Source of the DNA: Actinoplanes flavus
GTDB taxonomy: Bacteria; Actinomycetota; Actinomycetes; Mycobacteriales; Micromonosporaceae
DNA: 64,000 bases
Reading direction: 5' to 3'
Assembly (NCBI RefSeq): GCF_017592555.1
Contig: NZ_JAGFNS010000011.1
Span: 219,430-283,429 of the forward strand
Position 1 is the first letter of the stretch. Each line of letters begins with the position of its first letter. The position numbers and the translations under genes were made by a program. The notes below the pieces were generated by a model. It had not been told where the DNA came from. It searched no databases and saw only the letters and a program-made list of their open reading frames with translations. Shown in pieces: positions 23,512-33,189 of this stretch.

Positions 23512-23954
23512 TGCTGGACTGCGTTCTTCAACTCGGCGATGAGACGCGGGCTCAGCGCGCCACCGGCACGGGTCGCGAAGAGCGTCATCTCGTACGCCAG
23601 GGTGCCGAGGTTCGCGGAACGGTCGGCGATGACACCCAGCACCGAACCGGCGCTGATCGCGGTCACCAGCAGGTACCCGTCGGCCATGTCGATGATGACC
23701 CGGTTCAGGGCGCCCAGACGGTACCAACTGGCCGCACCGCCGGCGAGGCTGGTGAGCCCGGAGACCACGGCCGCGAGGCGCTCGGCGTTGGGCCGGTCCT
23801 TGATCGCGGACATGGCCATCAGGAGGCCGTCCGAGGAGACCGCGATGGCCTCGATCACGCCCGCGGTACCGGAGGTGAACGAGTCCAGCAGCCAGTTGAA
23901 GGTTTTGGCTTCGGCGCTGAGCTGACTTTGCGCGGTGGAGTAGGGGGAAGTCAT
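23508..23954 (-). CDS. Roadblock/LC7-domain protein (CvnB-type)
   Basis: A 148-residue protein with one roadblock/LC7 domain (AKTFNWLLDSFTSGTAGVIEAIAVSSDGLLMAMS... VIIDMADGYLLVTAISAGSVLGVIAD). In conservons it works with the GTPase, probably as a regulator of its nucleotide state. ATG 23954 overlaps the kinase stop (ATGA). Confidence 0.95.
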   Translation of the reverse strand: MTSPYSTAQSQLSAEAKTFNWLLDSFTSGTAGVIEAIAVSSDGLLMAMSAIKDRPNAERLAAVVSGLTSLAGGAASWYRLGALNRVIIDMADGYLLVTAISAGSVLGVIADRSANLGTLAYEMTLFATRAGGALSPRLIAELKNAVQQ

Positions 23955-26917
23955 CGCGGTTGTCCCTCGTGTTGTGGCTGACTTTCATTCAGTGCGAGTG
24001 CGACCCCGTACTCGAACTGATCCATCAGGGCTCGGGCGGCCTCGGGGTCGAGCGTGGCCGGGGCCGGCGGGGTGATCGGTTGACGCATCTCGTCGAGCGG
24101 CAGGGTGGCGCCCGGCACACGACGGGTCAGCTGCGGGCCACCGTTGGAGGACGGCGGCGCCGGCGGAACGATCGGCGCGGGCGGCGGCTCCCACGCGGGA
24201 GCGGGCTCCTCCCAGGCCGGAGCGGGGGTCTCCCACGCCGGAGTGCCGAGGTCGGGAGCCGGCATCGAGACGCCGGTGTCGCTGATGTCACCGTGGGCCC
24301 GGCTGACGCCCGCCTCGAAGGCGTCGAACATGGCCCGGGCGGCCAGCGCGTCGTCCTGCGTGGTGGGTACGGCCATCCGCTGCACGGTGGTGTCCTCCGG
24401 CGCCGGGAGCTGGCTGCCGGGAACCCGGCGGCGCAGCGGGGCGGCGGCGGTCTCCTCGCGCTGCACCGGCGGAGCGGCGACCGGCTCCGGGGTGTACGGC
24501 GCGGGGCTGATCGGGGCGGGGCTGACCGGCGCCGGCACGGGCGGTGCCGGGATGGCCGCCGCCGGGGCCCAGGCGGTCTCCTGCGGCATCGGGGTGTGCC
24601 AGCCACCCTGTCCGGCGGGCAGTTCCGGCCGCGAGTGCGGGACGCGGCCGGCCACCGGGGTGCCCATGTCGTAGGCGGGCGCCGGCTCCTGGTACGCCGG
24701 GCGCGGCGAGTACACCGGCTCGGCGTCGTAGACCGGCTGGTCCGCGTACGGGTCGGCGGCCGGGGCCGATTCGAGGGCCGGCGCGGACTGCCCGCCGAAG
24801 GCGTTCCAGGACTGGCCGGCCTCGACGATCTGCGTGGCCCGGCCCAGCACCACCGGGTCGAACGGCTGCTGGCTGCCCGGCACCGAACGGACCGCGCCAC
24901 CGGCGATCGCGACCTCGGTGGTGTTGCCCCGCAGGGCGGGCGAGTAGGCGGGCGCCGCGGCGGCCGGCTCGGGGGCCCGGATCTGCGGCGGCACCGGGGC
25001 CGCCGGGATGGCCGACGGGAAGCTCGGCGCCGGGATCGCGCTGAGGTTCTCCACCCGGGTGACCAGGTGCGACGGGTTCAGGTCGATCCAGGCGGTCAGG
25101 CCGCCGTCCGGGGTGTCGGTGAGGGTCACCTCGATGCCGTGCCGGCGGGCGAGCCGGCCGACCACGAACAGACCGAGCACCTCGGTGGGGGCCAGGTCGA
25201 GACGCTCACGGCGGGTCAGTCGCGCGTTCTCCTCGGCCAGACGCTCGGGCGCGAGGCCCAGGCCGTGGTCGATGATCGCGAGGCGGGCGCCGCCGCGCAG
25301 CTCGTCGGCGGTGACCGTGACGTTGGTGTGCGGCGGGGAGAACGCGGTGGCGTTCTCCAGCAGCTCGGCCAGCAGCAGCGTCAGGTCGGCCAGGATGGCC
25401 GGGACCACCACGATGTCCTCGGGGATGTCCACCTCGACACGGGTGTAGTCCTCGATCTCACCGAGGGCGAGACGGACCACGTCGGAGAGGGACAGCGGGG
25501 CCATGTGCTCGTTCGCGCCGGCGCCACCGGAGAGCACGACCAGCGCGGACGCGTTCCGGCGCAGACGGCTGGACATGTGGTCCAGGCGGTACAGCTCGCG
25601 GAGCCGGTCGCTGTCGGTCTCCTTGCGCTCCAGGGAGTCGATCAGGCTCAGCTGACGGCCGACCAGGTTCTGGGTACGACGGCCGACGTGGCCGAACATC
25701 TGGGCGACGTTACGGCGACCGAGAACCTGGCGCTCCACCAGCCGGGCGGCGGTGGTCTGTACGCGGTCGAACGCGCGGGCCAGGTCACCGATCTCGTCCT
25801 GGGCCTCGACGTCGACCGGGTCGAGTCGAATCGGCCGGACCTGGGCCTCGGCCTCGTCGTCGGCCACGCGCTCCAGTTCGGACTCGGCGGCGCGGGCGAT
25901 CCGGTCGGCCGAGACGGTCAGACGGCGCAGCGGCCGGGCGACCGCGCGGGCCATGATGATCGACAGTGTGGCGACCAGGATCAGCAGCAGGAAGGTGCCG
26001 CCACCGAGGAGCACCGACTGGCGGATGGCGCTGTCCCGGTTGTCGGTCGCCGTGGTGTCCACGTCCTGGGCCACGCGCTTCTCGACGAAGCTACCCAGAA
26101 CGACGACCGTCTGGAGGGACGGGAAGACCATCCTGATGTTCAGCTTCTGCAGCGCGCCCGTCGGGTTCGTCTGCAGGCCCTTGACGAAGCTGGAGCCCAT
26201 ACGGGCGGCGAACGCCTGCTGGTTGGCGAGGTAGAGCTTGTACTGCGGGTCGGTGAAGTAGATCCGCGACGAGCGGATGATCGATTCCACCTGGGCGAAG
26301 GTCGCGTTGAACTGGCTCAGCAGGAACGCGGCGTCCCGCGGGTTGCTGGTGGCCGCGACCGCCGCCGAGGCCATCCAGCAGGCCGCTTGGTTGATCAGGT
26401 CGTCGGAGCGCATGGAGCGGTCCAGCGCGAAGATCTGCCGGCCGAGACCGGTGGTCAGGTCAGCCTTGTCGGACAGGCCCAGACCGTCGATCAGCGGGTC
26501 GACCGCGCTGGTGAAATCCGCGACGACCTTGGAGACGTCGATCGCTTGGTTCAGCACGTTCTGCCGGGTGTTGCTGAGCCGGGTGGCGGCGGTGACGGCG
26601 CGGCGCAGGGCCGCCGGGGCGTCGTCGTCGGCGAGCCCGGCCACCGCGTCGGCGGCCTCCGCGCTCTGCACCACCAGGGTCCGGCGGTCGACCAGACCGA
26701 GTAGGTAGCCGACCGAGAGCAGGCGTTCTTCCTGGATCTCGATGAGCGCCGAACTGACCTGGGTGGCCCGCTGGATGGTGTCCGAGATCTCACCGGCGAC
26801 GCGAGCCGCGTCGATGCGCTCGTAGATCACCGGAACACTCAGGCCGAGGACGCCGAGTAGGGGTACGAGGATCAGCAGGGCGAGTTTGCCCAGGATGCGG
26901 AACTTACCGAAGAGCAC
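23951..26917 (-). CDS. Conservon sensor histidine kinase (CvnA-type) with nitrate-sensor-like domain
   Basis: A 988-residue membrane protein. TM1 is at about 3-28, an all-helical NIT-type extracytoplasmic sensor domain spans about 35-290, and TM2 about 300-322; then HAMP (PLRRLTVSADRIARAAE... DEIGDLARAFDRVQ), a helical region with LYRLDHMSSRLRRNASALVVLSG, and an HATPase domain (LLENATAFSPPHTNVTV, IIDHGLGLAPE, LGLFVVGRLARRHG). The last 340 residues are Pro/Ala-rich and probably disordered. GTG 26917 has GGGAG 7 bases upstream and overlaps the preceding gene by 14 bases; longer starts lie deeper in that gene. Such kinases may signal without a classical response regulator. Confidence 0.92.
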   Translation of the reverse strand: MLFGKFRILGKLALLILVPLLGVLGLSVPVIYERIDAARVAGEISDTIQRATQVSSALIEIQEERLLSVGYLLGLVDRRTLVVQSAEAADAVAGLADDDAPAALRRAVTAATRLSNTRQNVLNQAIDVSKVVADFTSAVDPLIDGLGLSDKADLTTGLGRQIFALDRSMRSDDLINQAACWMASAAVAATSNPRDAAFLLSQFNATFAQVESIIRSSRIYFTDPQYKLYLANQQAFAARMGSSFVKGLQTNPTGALQKLNIRMVFPSLQTVVVLGSFVEKRVAQDVDTTATDNRDSAIRQSVLLGGGTFLLLILVATLSIIMARAVARPLRRLTVSADRIARAAESELERVADDEAEAQVRPIRLDPVDVEAQDEIGDLARAFDRVQTTAARLVERQVLGRRNVAQMFGHVGRRTQNLVGRQLSLIDSLERKETDSDRLRELYRLDHMSSRLRRNASALVVLSGGAGANEHMAPLSLSDVVRLALGEIEDYTRVEVDIPEDIVVVPAILADLTLLLAELLENATAFSPPHTNVTVTADELRGGARLAIIDHGLGLAPERLAEENARLTRRERLDLAPTEVLGLFVVGRLARRHGIEVTLTDTPDGGLTAWIDLNPSHLVTRVENLSAIPAPSFPSAIPAAPVPPQIRAPEPAAAAPAYSPALRGNTTEVAIAGGAVRSVPGSQQPFDPVVLGRATQIVEAGQSWNAFGGQSAPALESAPAADPYADQPVYDAEPVYSPRPAYQEPAPAYDMGTPVAGRVPHSRPELPAGQGGWHTPMPQETAWAPAAAIPAPPVPAPVSPAPISPAPYTPEPVAAPPVQREETAAAPLRRRVPGSQLPAPEDTTVQRMAVPTTQDDALAARAMFDAFEAGVSRAHGDISDTGVSMPAPDLGTPAWETPAPAWEEPAPAWEPPPAPIVPPAPPSSNGGPQLTRRVPGATLPLDEMRQPITPPAPATLDPEAARALMDQFEYGVALALNESQPQHEGQPR

Positions 26918-28043
26918 CGGAACGCTCCCGCCCAGTAGCACTGCCGCCGTAGCCGGGGGCCTGGTCGTACGGGCTGACCGCGGACGACCCGGGGCCGTCG
27001 CTGTCGGCACGCACCGAGAAGTCCCGGCTGCTGTCGAGGGAGTCGCGGACCTGGGCGGCCCGGCTCCGGGTCCAGAAGGTGGCGACCACCAGCAGCGCGA
27101 TGGAGACGCCGAGCAGCGCCCACGCCTCGATCTGACGGATCTGGAGGTCGTCGTCGCGCTCCTCGAGCAGCGTCGACAGCTCCTTGAGGGTCACCGTGGT
27201 CAGCGCGTTCAGCGCGGTGGCGAGCGTGCTCTGCGCGGTCACCAGGGTCGACACGTTCGGGTCGCCACCGTAGTTGGTGCCACGGTTGGCGGCCTCGACG
27301 CCACGACGGAACGAGTCGAGGTTGCTCACCAGGTTGCCGGCGAGCGTGGAGCTCTCGGTGTCCTCGGCGGCGGCCTGGAGGTGGTCGGTCAGCTCCTCGA
27401 CGCTCTCCTCGACGGCCTCGACGGCGACGCCGAGCTGCACCTGGAGGGCGGCCCGCTGCCGCTGGTTGGAGGCGGCGGCCAGCATGTTGGCCGAGTCGCT
27501 CATCCGGCTCACGTTGGTGACCGCCTCGGGCATGTCCACCGTGATGGTCTCCTGGATGAACCAGATGTCGGACTGCTGGTCCATGTTGAGCTTGGAGTTC
27601 TCGCGGACCTCGCTGTACAGCTCGAGGGCCAGCTCGCCGACCTCGACGTGGGCGTCGTAGATGGTCTGCGCGCTGCCGGCGATGCCGGGCAGGCGGCCGA
27701 TCTTCTCCTTCAGGCCGGCCCAGCGGCTGGCGGTGTCCAGCTCCTCGCCGAGACGCGCGTCCGCCTCCTGCACGCGGGCGACGGCGGCGGTCAGCGACTG
27801 GGGCTCGGTGGAGACGCCCTGCAGAGCCTGCGACTGCGACTCGGCGAGGGCGCTGACCAGCGGCGCCAGGGTCGCGAGGTACTCGACGCCGTGCTGCTTG
27901 AGCTGCGTCTCGTCCCGCTGAGTGTTTACCTCGTCCAGGACACGCAGGAACAGGGCTGCGGTCGGCAACACGACGAGAACCGTCAGCACCACCGCGAGGG
28001 CGGAGCGTAAACGCGTTCGCCGGCTGTTCACCGAGACTGACAT
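26904..28043 (-). CDS. Two-TM sensor-like protein leading the conservon
   Basis: A 379-residue protein with TM helices at about 12-34 and 322-342 enclosing an all-helical extracytoplasmic domain of about 285 residues, much like the NIT sensor domain of the kinase next door. A short cytoplasmic tail has no kinase domain (DSSRDFSVRADSDG...). It is thus a kinase-less sensor. ATG 28043 has GGAGGAC 7 bases upstream. It is the first gene of the conservon, overlapping the kinase gene by 14 bases. Function inferred from topology only. Confidence 0.82.
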   Translation of the reverse strand: MSVSVNSRRTRLRSALAVVLTVLVVLPTAALFLRVLDEVNTQRDETQLKQHGVEYLATLAPLVSALAESQSQALQGVSTEPQSLTAAVARVQEADARLGEELDTASRWAGLKEKIGRLPGIAGSAQTIYDAHVEVGELALELYSEVRENSKLNMDQQSDIWFIQETITVDMPEAVTNVSRMSDSANMLAAASNQRQRAALQVQLGVAVEAVEESVEELTDHLQAAAEDTESSTLAGNLVSNLDSFRRGVEAANRGTNYGGDPNVSTLVTAQSTLATALNALTTVTLKELSTLLEERDDDLQIRQIEAWALLGVSIALLVVATFWTRSRAAQVRDSLDSSRDFSVRADSDGPGSSAVSPYDQAPGYGGSATGRERSGALR

Positions 28044-28485
28044 TGCTTTAGTCCTCCGCCATGCACACGCGATGGGCCGATGGGGGGCTACGGAGAGTAG
28101 CCATGCGGGCGCACCGATCCGGGTCAATCTATCCGAGAAATCCTCAGAAAACCCCTTTCCAAGGGTCAGAGTTCGCTCGGCTGATCGGGGGATACGCGGC
28201 ACTGCCGACTTGGCTGTACGAACGCCCGGGCCGGGGCCGGATCGAGAAAGGCCCAGTCCACGCTGCTTCCGGAACAAGTGCGAAGCGCCGCCGGAGATCG
28301 TATCCGCACCTCAGGCGGGACGTGAATATGAGTTCTACTTCGGATTTGTTACATCTGGGTAGCGACTCATTCACGGAGCGTGGCTGAACGATCGCTCAGC
28401 GGAGAAATGGTGCGCAGAGTGACGGATCAGATACTGCGCGGCGGGCCTCTCCGTCCCGTTTTCGGCACGGAGAGACCCGAATGAC
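28044..28485. other. Non-coding gap upstream of the conservon
   Basis: No convincing gene on either strand. It holds the conservon promoter region (a possible -10, TAGATT on the minus strand near 28125), a near-perfect 18-bp palindrome GCTGAACGATCGCTCAGC at 28383-28400, and the terminator of the DUF885 gene at 28447-28474. AT content is higher in the right half than in flanking genes. Confidence 0.6.
28447..28474 (-). terminator. Terminator of the DUF885 gene
   Basis: CTCTCCGT and ACGGAGAG form an 8-bp stem with a 12-base loop, about 10 bases past the stop at 28486 on the minus strand. Confidence 0.65.
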
Positions 28486-30156
28486 TCAAATCCTGGCCAG
28501 TGCTTTACGGAGCGGGTCGAGCCCCAGCGAACCGAGGTTCAGAGCGTCCCGGTGGAACGTCTTGAGGTCGAAATCACTACCTTTGCGGCGCTTCGCCTCG
28601 TCGCGGGCCTCGAACCAGATCCGTTCGCCGACCTTGTACGACGGCGCCTGCCCCGGCCACCCCAGATAGCGCTTCCACTCGAACCGGAGGACCTCCTCCG
28701 GCATCCGGGTGTGCGCCCGCAGGAACTCCCAGCCGAGTTCCGGCGTCCACCGGTCACCCGGGTGGAAGCCGAACGGGTTGTCCCGGGGGATCGGAAGCTC
28801 CAGGTGCATGCCGATGTCGACGATCACCCGGGCGGCACGCAGCGCCTGCCCGTCGAGCATGCCGAGCCGGTCGCCCGGATCGGTGAGGTAGCCCAGCTCG
28901 TCCATCAGGCGCTCGGCGTACAGGGCCCAGCCCTCGCCGTGGCCGGAACACCAGCAGAGCAGCCGCTGGTACCGGTTGAGCTGGTCGGCGCGCAGCAGCG
29001 TCTGGCTGACCTGGAGGTGATGGCCGGGCACACCCTCGTGGAAGACGGTGGTGACCTCGCGCCAGGTGGAGAAGACCTCCTGGCCCTCCGGCACCGCCCA
29101 CCACATCCGGCCGGGCCGGGAGAAGTCCTCGCTCGGGCCGGTGTAGTAGATGCCGCCGTCGCTGGTCGGCGTGAGACAGCACTCCAGCTTCTGGGCGGGC
29201 CCCTCGATGTCGAAGTGCACACCGTTCAGCTCGGTGATCGCCCGGTCGGAGAGGGCCTGCATCCAGTCCCGGAAGGCCTCCTTGCCCCGGATGTTGCGGG
29301 CCGGGTCGGCGTCGAGCACGGCGACCGCCTCGTCCACCGTCGCCCCGGCGCCGGCGATCGCCGCCGACACGGCGCGCATCTCCCGCTCCAGCCGGTCCAG
29401 CTCGGCGAAACCCCAGTGGTACGTCTCCAGCTGGTCCACCTTGGCGCCGAGGAAGTACTGCGAGGCCAGCGCGTACCGCTCGGGGCCGGCCGCCTCCTTC
29501 TCCCGGCCGTGCGGGGCCAGCTCGTCGCGGAGGAAGTCACCGAAGGCGGCGGTCGCCGCGGTCGCCGTGGACGCGCCCCGCTCCAGCTCCTTGGCGAGCG
29601 CGCCGGACGCGCCCAGCCGCCGGGCCAGCCCGTGGAAGAAGTCGTCGCGGGCCGGATCGGTCCACGCCTCGCACTGCTCGGCCACCGCCAGCAGCTGCGC
29701 CCGGGCGCTGACCCGGCCGGCGTCGGCGCCCTCGAGCAGGGTCCGGCGGTACTGCTCCAGGGCGTGCGGGAAGGCGTTGAGCCGGGCCGTGATGGCGGCG
29801 ACCGCCTGCTCGCCCTCGGTGGGCATCACGTCGAGGACCATCCGCAGCTCGTGCAGCGAGCTGGTGATGACACTGATGTCGGTGCTCACGTAGCCCGCGT
29901 CGTACTGCGCCAGCTGCAGGCCCAGCCGCTCCAGCATGGCGTCCTTGGCGACCTGCTCGGATTCGTGTTCCGGTTGGGTCACGTCGAGATCGTTGATGGT
30001 CCGGCGGAGCAGCTCGGCCTGGGCCTCGAAGCCCTCCGGGGAGAGGTCGTCGGTCTTGTCCTCGTAACCGGTTATGCCGGTGGCGGTGGCGCCGGTCGGG
30101 TTGAGCGCGGCCCATTCGTCGACGTATCGGTTCGCGAGTTCGTCAATTCGTCCCAC
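28486..30156 (-). CDS. DUF885-family peptidase-like protein
   Basis: A 556-residue soluble protein of the DUF885 family, distantly related to M3/M32-like zinc peptidases. The putative metal site is HEGVPGHH at about residues 372-379, followed by Q and by a downstream EGWALYAERL that supplies a Glu. Length is normal for the family. Starts with GTG 30156. The family is widespread but the substrates are poorly known. It lies downstream of the PHP gene on the same strand, 19 bases apart, so co-transcription is possible. Confidence 0.92.
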   Translation of the reverse strand: MGRIDELANRYVDEWAALNPTGATATGITGYEDKTDDLSPEGFEAQAELLRRTINDLDVTQPEHESEQVAKDAMLERLGLQLAQYDAGYVSTDISVITSSLHELRMVLDVMPTEGEQAVAAITARLNAFPHALEQYRRTLLEGADAGRVSARAQLLAVAEQCEAWTDPARDDFFHGLARRLGASGALAKELERGASTATAATAAFGDFLRDELAPHGREKEAAGPERYALASQYFLGAKVDQLETYHWGFAELDRLEREMRAVSAAIAGAGATVDEAVAVLDADPARNIRGKEAFRDWMQALSDRAITELNGVHFDIEGPAQKLECCLTPTSDGGIYYTGPSEDFSRPGRMWWAVPEGQEVFSTWREVTTVFHEGVPGHHLQVSQTLLRADQLNRYQRLLCWCSGHGEGWALYAERLMDELGYLTDPGDRLGMLDGQALRAARVIVDIGMHLELPIPRDNPFGFHPGDRWTPELGWEFLRAHTRMPEEVLRFEWKRYLGWPGQAPSYKVGERIWFEARDEAKRRKGSDFDLKTFHRDALNLGSLGLDPLRKALARI

Positions 30157-30175
30157 GCGCCGACCCTACGGGATC

Positions 30176-31234
30176 TCAACCGTGTGATCCGGTCCACTCC
30201 AGCAGGCGTTCGGCCGTCCAGGTGTTCACCACCCGGTCGGCCGGCACCCCGCACAGCGCCGCCCGCTCGCAGCCGAAGTCCAGCCAGTCCAGCTGGCCGG
30301 GCGCGTGCGCGTCGGTGTCGATGCTGAACACGCAGCCCGCCTCCACCGCGACGGTGAGCATCCGCTTCGGCGGGTCGAGCCGGTCCGGCCGGGAGTTGAT
30401 CTCGATGGCCTTGCCGTGGTCGAGGCAGGCGGCCAGCACCTTCTCCAGGTCGAAGTCGCTGGGCGGCCGGGTCCGGGCCCGGCGGTGCGCGGCGTCGCCC
30501 TCGCCGGCGGCCGACACCTTGCGCCCGGTCATGTGCCCGAGGACGTCGAGATGCGGGTTGCCGATCGCGGTCACCATCCGCCGTGTCATCCGGGACGCGT
30601 CGTCCCGCAGTTTGCTGTGCACCGAGCCGACCACCACGTCGAGCCGGGCCAGCAGCTCCTCCTCCTGGTCCAGGCCGCCGTCCTCGAGGATGTCCACCTC
30701 GATGCCGGTGAGGATGCGGAACCCCTCGGGCAGCGCCTCGTTCAGCATCGCCACGTGGTCGAGCTGACGCCGCAGCCGGTCCGCGGTCAGCCCCCGGGCC
30801 ACGGTGAGCCGCGGCGAGTGGTCGGTCAGGACGAAGTACTCGTGGCCGAGGTCGGCGGCGGCCAGCGCCATCTCCTCGATCGGTGAGCCGCCGTCCGACC
30901 AGTCCGAGTGCACGTGACAGTCACCGCGCAGCGCGGCCCGCAGCGCGGCGGCCGCGGCCGGTGTCTCGACGCCCTCGGTGGCGGTCAGCCGGCGCAGGTA
31001 GACCGGCTCCTCCCCGGCCAGGGACTCGGCCACGCAGCGCGCGGTCACGTCGCCGATGCCGGGCAGCTTCGCCAGGGTGCCCGCCTCGACCCGGGCGGCC
31101 AGGTCGTCCGGCGGGGTCTTGGACACGGTCGCGGCCGCCGACCGGAAGGCGCGCACCCGGTACGTCGCCTCGTTCGCCCGCTCCAGCAGGAACGCGATGC
31201 GCCGCAGATCGGCGACCGGATCACGAGAAGCCAT
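30176..31234 (-). CDS. PHP-domain phosphoesterase with HhH region, PolX-like without polymerase domain
   Basis: A 352-residue protein. Residues 1-95 form a helix-hairpin-helix DNA-binding region as in PolX (LAKLPGIGDVTARCVAESL). The PHP domain (about 100-340) keeps all metal motifs: DCHVHSDWSDGG, LTDHSPRL, GIEVDIL, VVGSVHS, DVLGHMTGR, EINSRPDR, DTDAH. The X-family polymerase domain is missing. It is likely a DNA 3' phosphatase or exonuclease in repair, or another phosphoesterase; the DNA link rests on the HhH motif. Confidence 0.9.
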   Translation of the reverse strand: MASRDPVADLRRIAFLLERANEATYRVRAFRSAAATVSKTPPDDLAARVEAGTLAKLPGIGDVTARCVAESLAGEEPVYLRRLTATEGVETPAAAAALRAALRGDCHVHSDWSDGGSPIEEMALAAADLGHEYFVLTDHSPRLTVARGLTADRLRRQLDHVAMLNEALPEGFRILTGIEVDILEDGGLDQEEELLARLDVVVGSVHSKLRDDASRMTRRMVTAIGNPHLDVLGHMTGRKVSAAGEGDAAHRRARTRPPSDFDLEKVLAACLDHGKAIEINSRPDRLDPPKRMLTVAVEAGCVFSIDTDAHAPGQLDWLDFGCERAALCGVPADRVVNTWTAERLLEWTGSHG

Positions 31235-31338
31235 AACCGCAGCCTAGGACCTCTTGCGGATCTTGCCGGACGGATATCGAGGTCGGTATCTTCCGACGGC
31301 CGCCCGGACGGGCGCATCACGGGGAGGGAACCACCGTC

Positions 31339-33189
31339 ATGTCCACTACGCTGCGCGCCGCCGTCTCGGTCGCGATGCTCGTCGGCTTCTACGTGCTGGG
31401 CCTGCTCCAGCTGGCCCTGGTCGGCTGGCTGCTCTACGAGATCTGGACCCACATGCACGGCGCCGGCGCCGCCAAGCTCAGCTGGCTGCTGCTCGCGGCG
31501 GTCGGCGCGGTGGTCGCCGGTCTGTGGCGGGCGATCCGGGCCAAGCCGGACGAGCCGACCGGCATGCTGATCACCCCGGAGCAGGCGCCCGAGCTGTGGG
31601 CGACGGTCCGCGAGCTGGCCGCCGCGGCCGGCACCCGCGCCCCCGACGAGATCCGCCTCGAGCCGATGGTCAACGCGGCGGTCAGCGAGGACGCCCGGCT
31701 GCTTGGCCTGATCGGCGGCACCCGGCGCCTCTACCTGGGCATGCCGCTGTTGCAGACCTTCACCGTCGACCAGCTGCGCGCGGTCCTCGGGCACGAGCTC
31801 GGCCACTACTCCGGCTCGCACACCCGGCTCGGCGAGATCGCGTACCGGGGCCGGCTCGCCATGTACGAGACGCTCAGCCGGGTCGGCCGGTACAACGTGT
31901 TCGGCTGGGTCTTCAAGGGCTACGGCCGGCTCTACCGCCTGGTCAGCAACGCGGTCGGCCGCCGGCAGGAGTTCGAGGCCGACGAGGTGGCGGTCCGGGT
32001 GGCCGGCGCCGACGCGGCCGTCGGCGTGATGCGCGAGCTGCCGGTGGCCACCTTCGCGTGGAACTTCTACTTCGGACAGTACGTCGCCCACGGTGTGGAG
32101 CTGGGCTACGCGCCGGACGACATCTTCGGCGGCTTCGGGCGGATGCACGCGGCCCGTACCGACGCCCTGGCCAACCTGCGTGACCTCGAGCCGGACGACG
32201 AGACCTCGGTGTGGGACACCCACCCGGCCCTCGGCGAGCGGATCACCGCGATCCGGGCCCTGCCCCCGGTCCAGCACGCCGCCGACCAGCGCCCGGCCAC
32301 GATCCTGCTGCCCCACGTCGACCAGCTCGGCCGGGCCCTGCAGGCCGAGGCCTTCGACTTCGGCGACCGGCCGGTGCTGCCCTGGCCCGAGTTCACCGCC
32401 GCCTCGATCACCGCGGCCCGGCAGCGCGGCGCCGACCGGATCTTCCGGTCCACGGCCCGGCTGCTCGGCGTCCCGGAGGCCGGCCTGGCCGAGATCCTCG
32501 ACCTGGCCGCCGACGGCAAGCTGGGCAAACTGGCCGCCGAGTTCTTCCCGGACGCCACCCGCAAGGAGGCCGCCCTCGCCTTCGCCGACCCGATGGACGA
32601 CCTGATCACCCTCGCCGCGGTGCGCTCCGGCGTGGCCGGCTACCTGCACTCCTGGTCCGGCCCGGCGCAGCTGGTCGGCCGGGACGGGCAGCCCGTCGAC
32701 TTCGCCGAGATCGCCAAGCTGGCGGTCGTGCCGGAGACCGTGGCGGAGGCCCGCTCCCGGCTCGGCGCGCTCGGCATCCGGATCGAGGCGGCCCGGGTCG
32801 TCGAGTCCCGCGCCACGGCCGGCGGCTCGGACGTGATCGGGGCGATGGCCAACGTCCGGGTCGACGACCAGGAGACCGACCTGATCATGCTGGACCGCGG
32901 CCTCGTCCTGGTGCCCGCGCCCAAGGGCACCGACGACGGCGAGAAGCGGCTCAAGGAGATGCTGTCCAACAACGACCCGGCGACGCTGGCCCAGATCTAC
33001 CGCTACCTGCCGTACGAGGAGGTCACCGCCGCCCGGATCGTCAAGCCGGTGCCGATCAGCGCCGAGATGGACCTGCACGACGGCTCCACCGTCACCATCA
33101 AGGCCCGGTGGACCGGTGAGGAACTGGGCAAGAGCGCGGACACCCTGGAGAAGATCCTGAACCGGCTGAACGAGCGGGCCGAACGCTGA
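31339..33189 (+). CDS. M48-family membrane metalloprotease with long C-terminal extension
   Basis: A 616-residue zinc protease. Two TM helices lie at about 10-34 and 45-64. The zinc motif HELGH is at 152-156 with the third ligand in RRQEFEADEVA. The catalytic part is followed by an extra region of about 300 residues (from about 330) that contains an Ala/Gly-rich domain and no signature I know. ATG 31339 follows GGGGAGG. The stop overlaps the mtnA start (TGATG). It probably handles membrane or envelope proteins. Confidence 0.93.
   Translation: MSTTLRAAVSVAMLVGFYVLGLLQLALVGWLLYEIWTHMHGAGAAKLSWLLLAAVGAVVAGLWRAIRAKPDEPTGMLITPEQAPELWATVRELAAAAGTRAPDEIRLEPMVNAAVSEDARLLGLIGGTRRLYLGMPLLQTFTVDQLRAVLGHELGHYSGSHTRLGEIAYRGRLAMYETLSRVGRYNVFGWVFKGYGRLYRLVSNAVGRRQEFEADEVAVRVAGADAAVGVMRELPVATFAWNFYFGQYVAHGVELGYAPDDIFGGFGRMHAARTDALANLRDLEPDDETSVWDTHPALGERITAIRALPPVQHAADQRPATILLPHVDQLGRALQAEAFDFGDRPVLPWPEFTAASITAARQRGADRIFRSTARLLGVPEAGLAEILDLAADGKLGKLAAEFFPDATRKEAALAFADPMDDLITLAAVRSGVAGYLHSWSGPAQLVGRDGQPVDFAEIAKLAVVPETVAEARSRLGALGIRIEAARVVESRATAGGSDVIGAMANVRVDDQETDLIMLDRGLVLVPAPKGTDDGEKRLKEMLSNNDPATLAQIYRYLPYEEVTAARIVKPVPISAEMDLHDGSTVTIKARWTGEELGKSADTLEKILNRLNERAER

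Noticed and set aside
23960..26704. A 914-codon open frame antisense to the conservon kinase
   Set aside because: The translated sequence is compositionally a shadow (RRGG, GHG runs) and the kinase on the other strand has all domains.
31045..33078. A long minus-strand frame across the M48 gene
   Set aside because: Shadow of the protease gene; only its 3' end coincides with the PHP gene in a different frame.
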